From assembly GCF_009720745.1 (NCBI RefSeq), contig NZ_WNKX01000008.1, positions 168,557 through 232,556 of the forward strand: a DNA stretch of 64,000 nucleotides. Direction: 5' to 3'. The DNA comes from Massilia eburnea (GTDB lineage: Bacteria > Pseudomonadota > Gammaproteobacteria > Burkholderiales > Burkholderiaceae_D). Position 1 is the stretch's first letter, and each line of letters starts with the position of its first letter. The notes below the pieces were generated by a model, which worked only from the letters and a program-made list of their open reading frames with translations, was not told where the DNA came from and made no database searches. The position numbers were made by a program, and so were the translations under genes. This document shows positions 63,820 through 64,000 of the stretch, piece by piece.

Positions 63820-63837
63820 TTCTTGCCGGCATCAGAG

Positions 63838-63864
63838 AAAGCGAGCTTCGGCTCGCTTTTTTTT
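63838..63864 (+). terminator. Rho-independent terminator after gltA
   Basis: GCGAGC (63841-63846), loop TTCG, GCTCGC (63851-63856), then eight T (63857-63864). AAA on the left lengthens the stem. Confidence 0.9.
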
Positions 63865-63867
63865 GGT

Positions 63868-64000
63868 TCATCCCGGATTTCCGGGAAACGCGGCTTTGAT
63901 CTTCATGAAGAAGAATTCGGAGTCGCGGTATCCGTAAGCCATCCGCTTCATCACCTTAATCCGGTTATTGATTCCCTCCAGTTGGCCGGTATGCATCGGC
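63868..64000 (-). mobile_element. 3' end of an ISL3-type transposase (partial)
   Basis: Reading leftward from the window edge, the frame gives 44 residues ending at TGA (63868-63870): MHTGQLEGINNRIKVMKRMA then GYRDSEFFFMKIKAAF. The LEGxNNxIKVxKRxxYGxRD block is the conserved C-terminal end of ISL3-family DDE transposases. It lies 4 bases past the gltA terminator. The rest of the element and any terminal inverted repeat are beyond the window. Confidence 0.75.

Overview
The window is high-GC DNA from a betaproteobacterium, most likely family Oxalobacteraceae (Massilia/Duganella/Janthinobacterium type). This rests on an aryl-polyene-type cluster with an aromatic ammonia-lyase, Burkholderiales-type porin and Bug proteins, a DUF2863-like protein, the acnA-citE-like-mdh-gntR-sdhCDABE-gltA order, and dispersed GTCAGACCC palindromes. 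The taxonomic call is from gene content only.

Layout. 1-11.8 kb: the 3' part of an aryl polyene (APE/xanthomonadin-like) operon on the + strand. It holds a lipid A-type acyltransferase, an MIO ammonia-lyase, a thioesterase, a LolA-like carrier, an MMPL/RND exporter, a lipoprotein, two ketosynthases, a dehydratase, a ketoreductase, two accessory envelope proteins and a phosphopantetheinyl transferase. The carrier proteins and starter ligase should lie to the left of the window. 11.8-20.5 kb: a BON-domain gene and three two-component systems: GlrK-QseG-GlrR (sigma-54 type), a NarL/NarX-like pair next to a tonB-like gene, and a TctD/TctE-like pair. 20.6-27.8 kb: a porin, an orphan Bug binding protein, an iron/organophosphonate-type ABC importer and an AbrB-family membrane protein, divergent from tctDE. 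27.9-32.4 kb: an LplT-PlsC fusion, a lipoprotein, a YaiI-family protein, a small RHH-like protein and an esterase. 32.5-39.5 kb: a complete RND efflux operon (MFP, pump, outer membrane factor), then a GNAT gene and a TetR regulator. 39.5-52.4 kb: single metabolic and hypothetical genes (FAH hydrolase, Sir2, tRNA-Pro(GGG), VOC, Tat-exported alginate-lyase-like lipoprotein, metallophosphoesterase, patatin, catalase, M14 carboxypeptidase, CYTH, DUF2863-like). 52.6-63.8 kb: a TCA-cycle block. The right edge cuts into an ISL3-type transposase.

The strongest regulatory reading is at 12.2-12.35 kb. A consensus sigma-54 promoter points at the BON gene and is preceded by two TGTC-N10-GACA sites, the known GlrR recognition pattern, next to the glrR gene itself. 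Other readable control sites are a near-contiguous palindrome in front of the RND operon, a 20-bp perfect palindrome between mdh and gntR, an 11-bp-phased direct repeat between tctD and the porin, and an OxyR-like element upstream of the catalase. Four intergenic copies of a composite palindromic repeat abut or enter gene ends. No CRISPR array, prophage or rRNA is seen. No gap between genes exceeds 300 bases.
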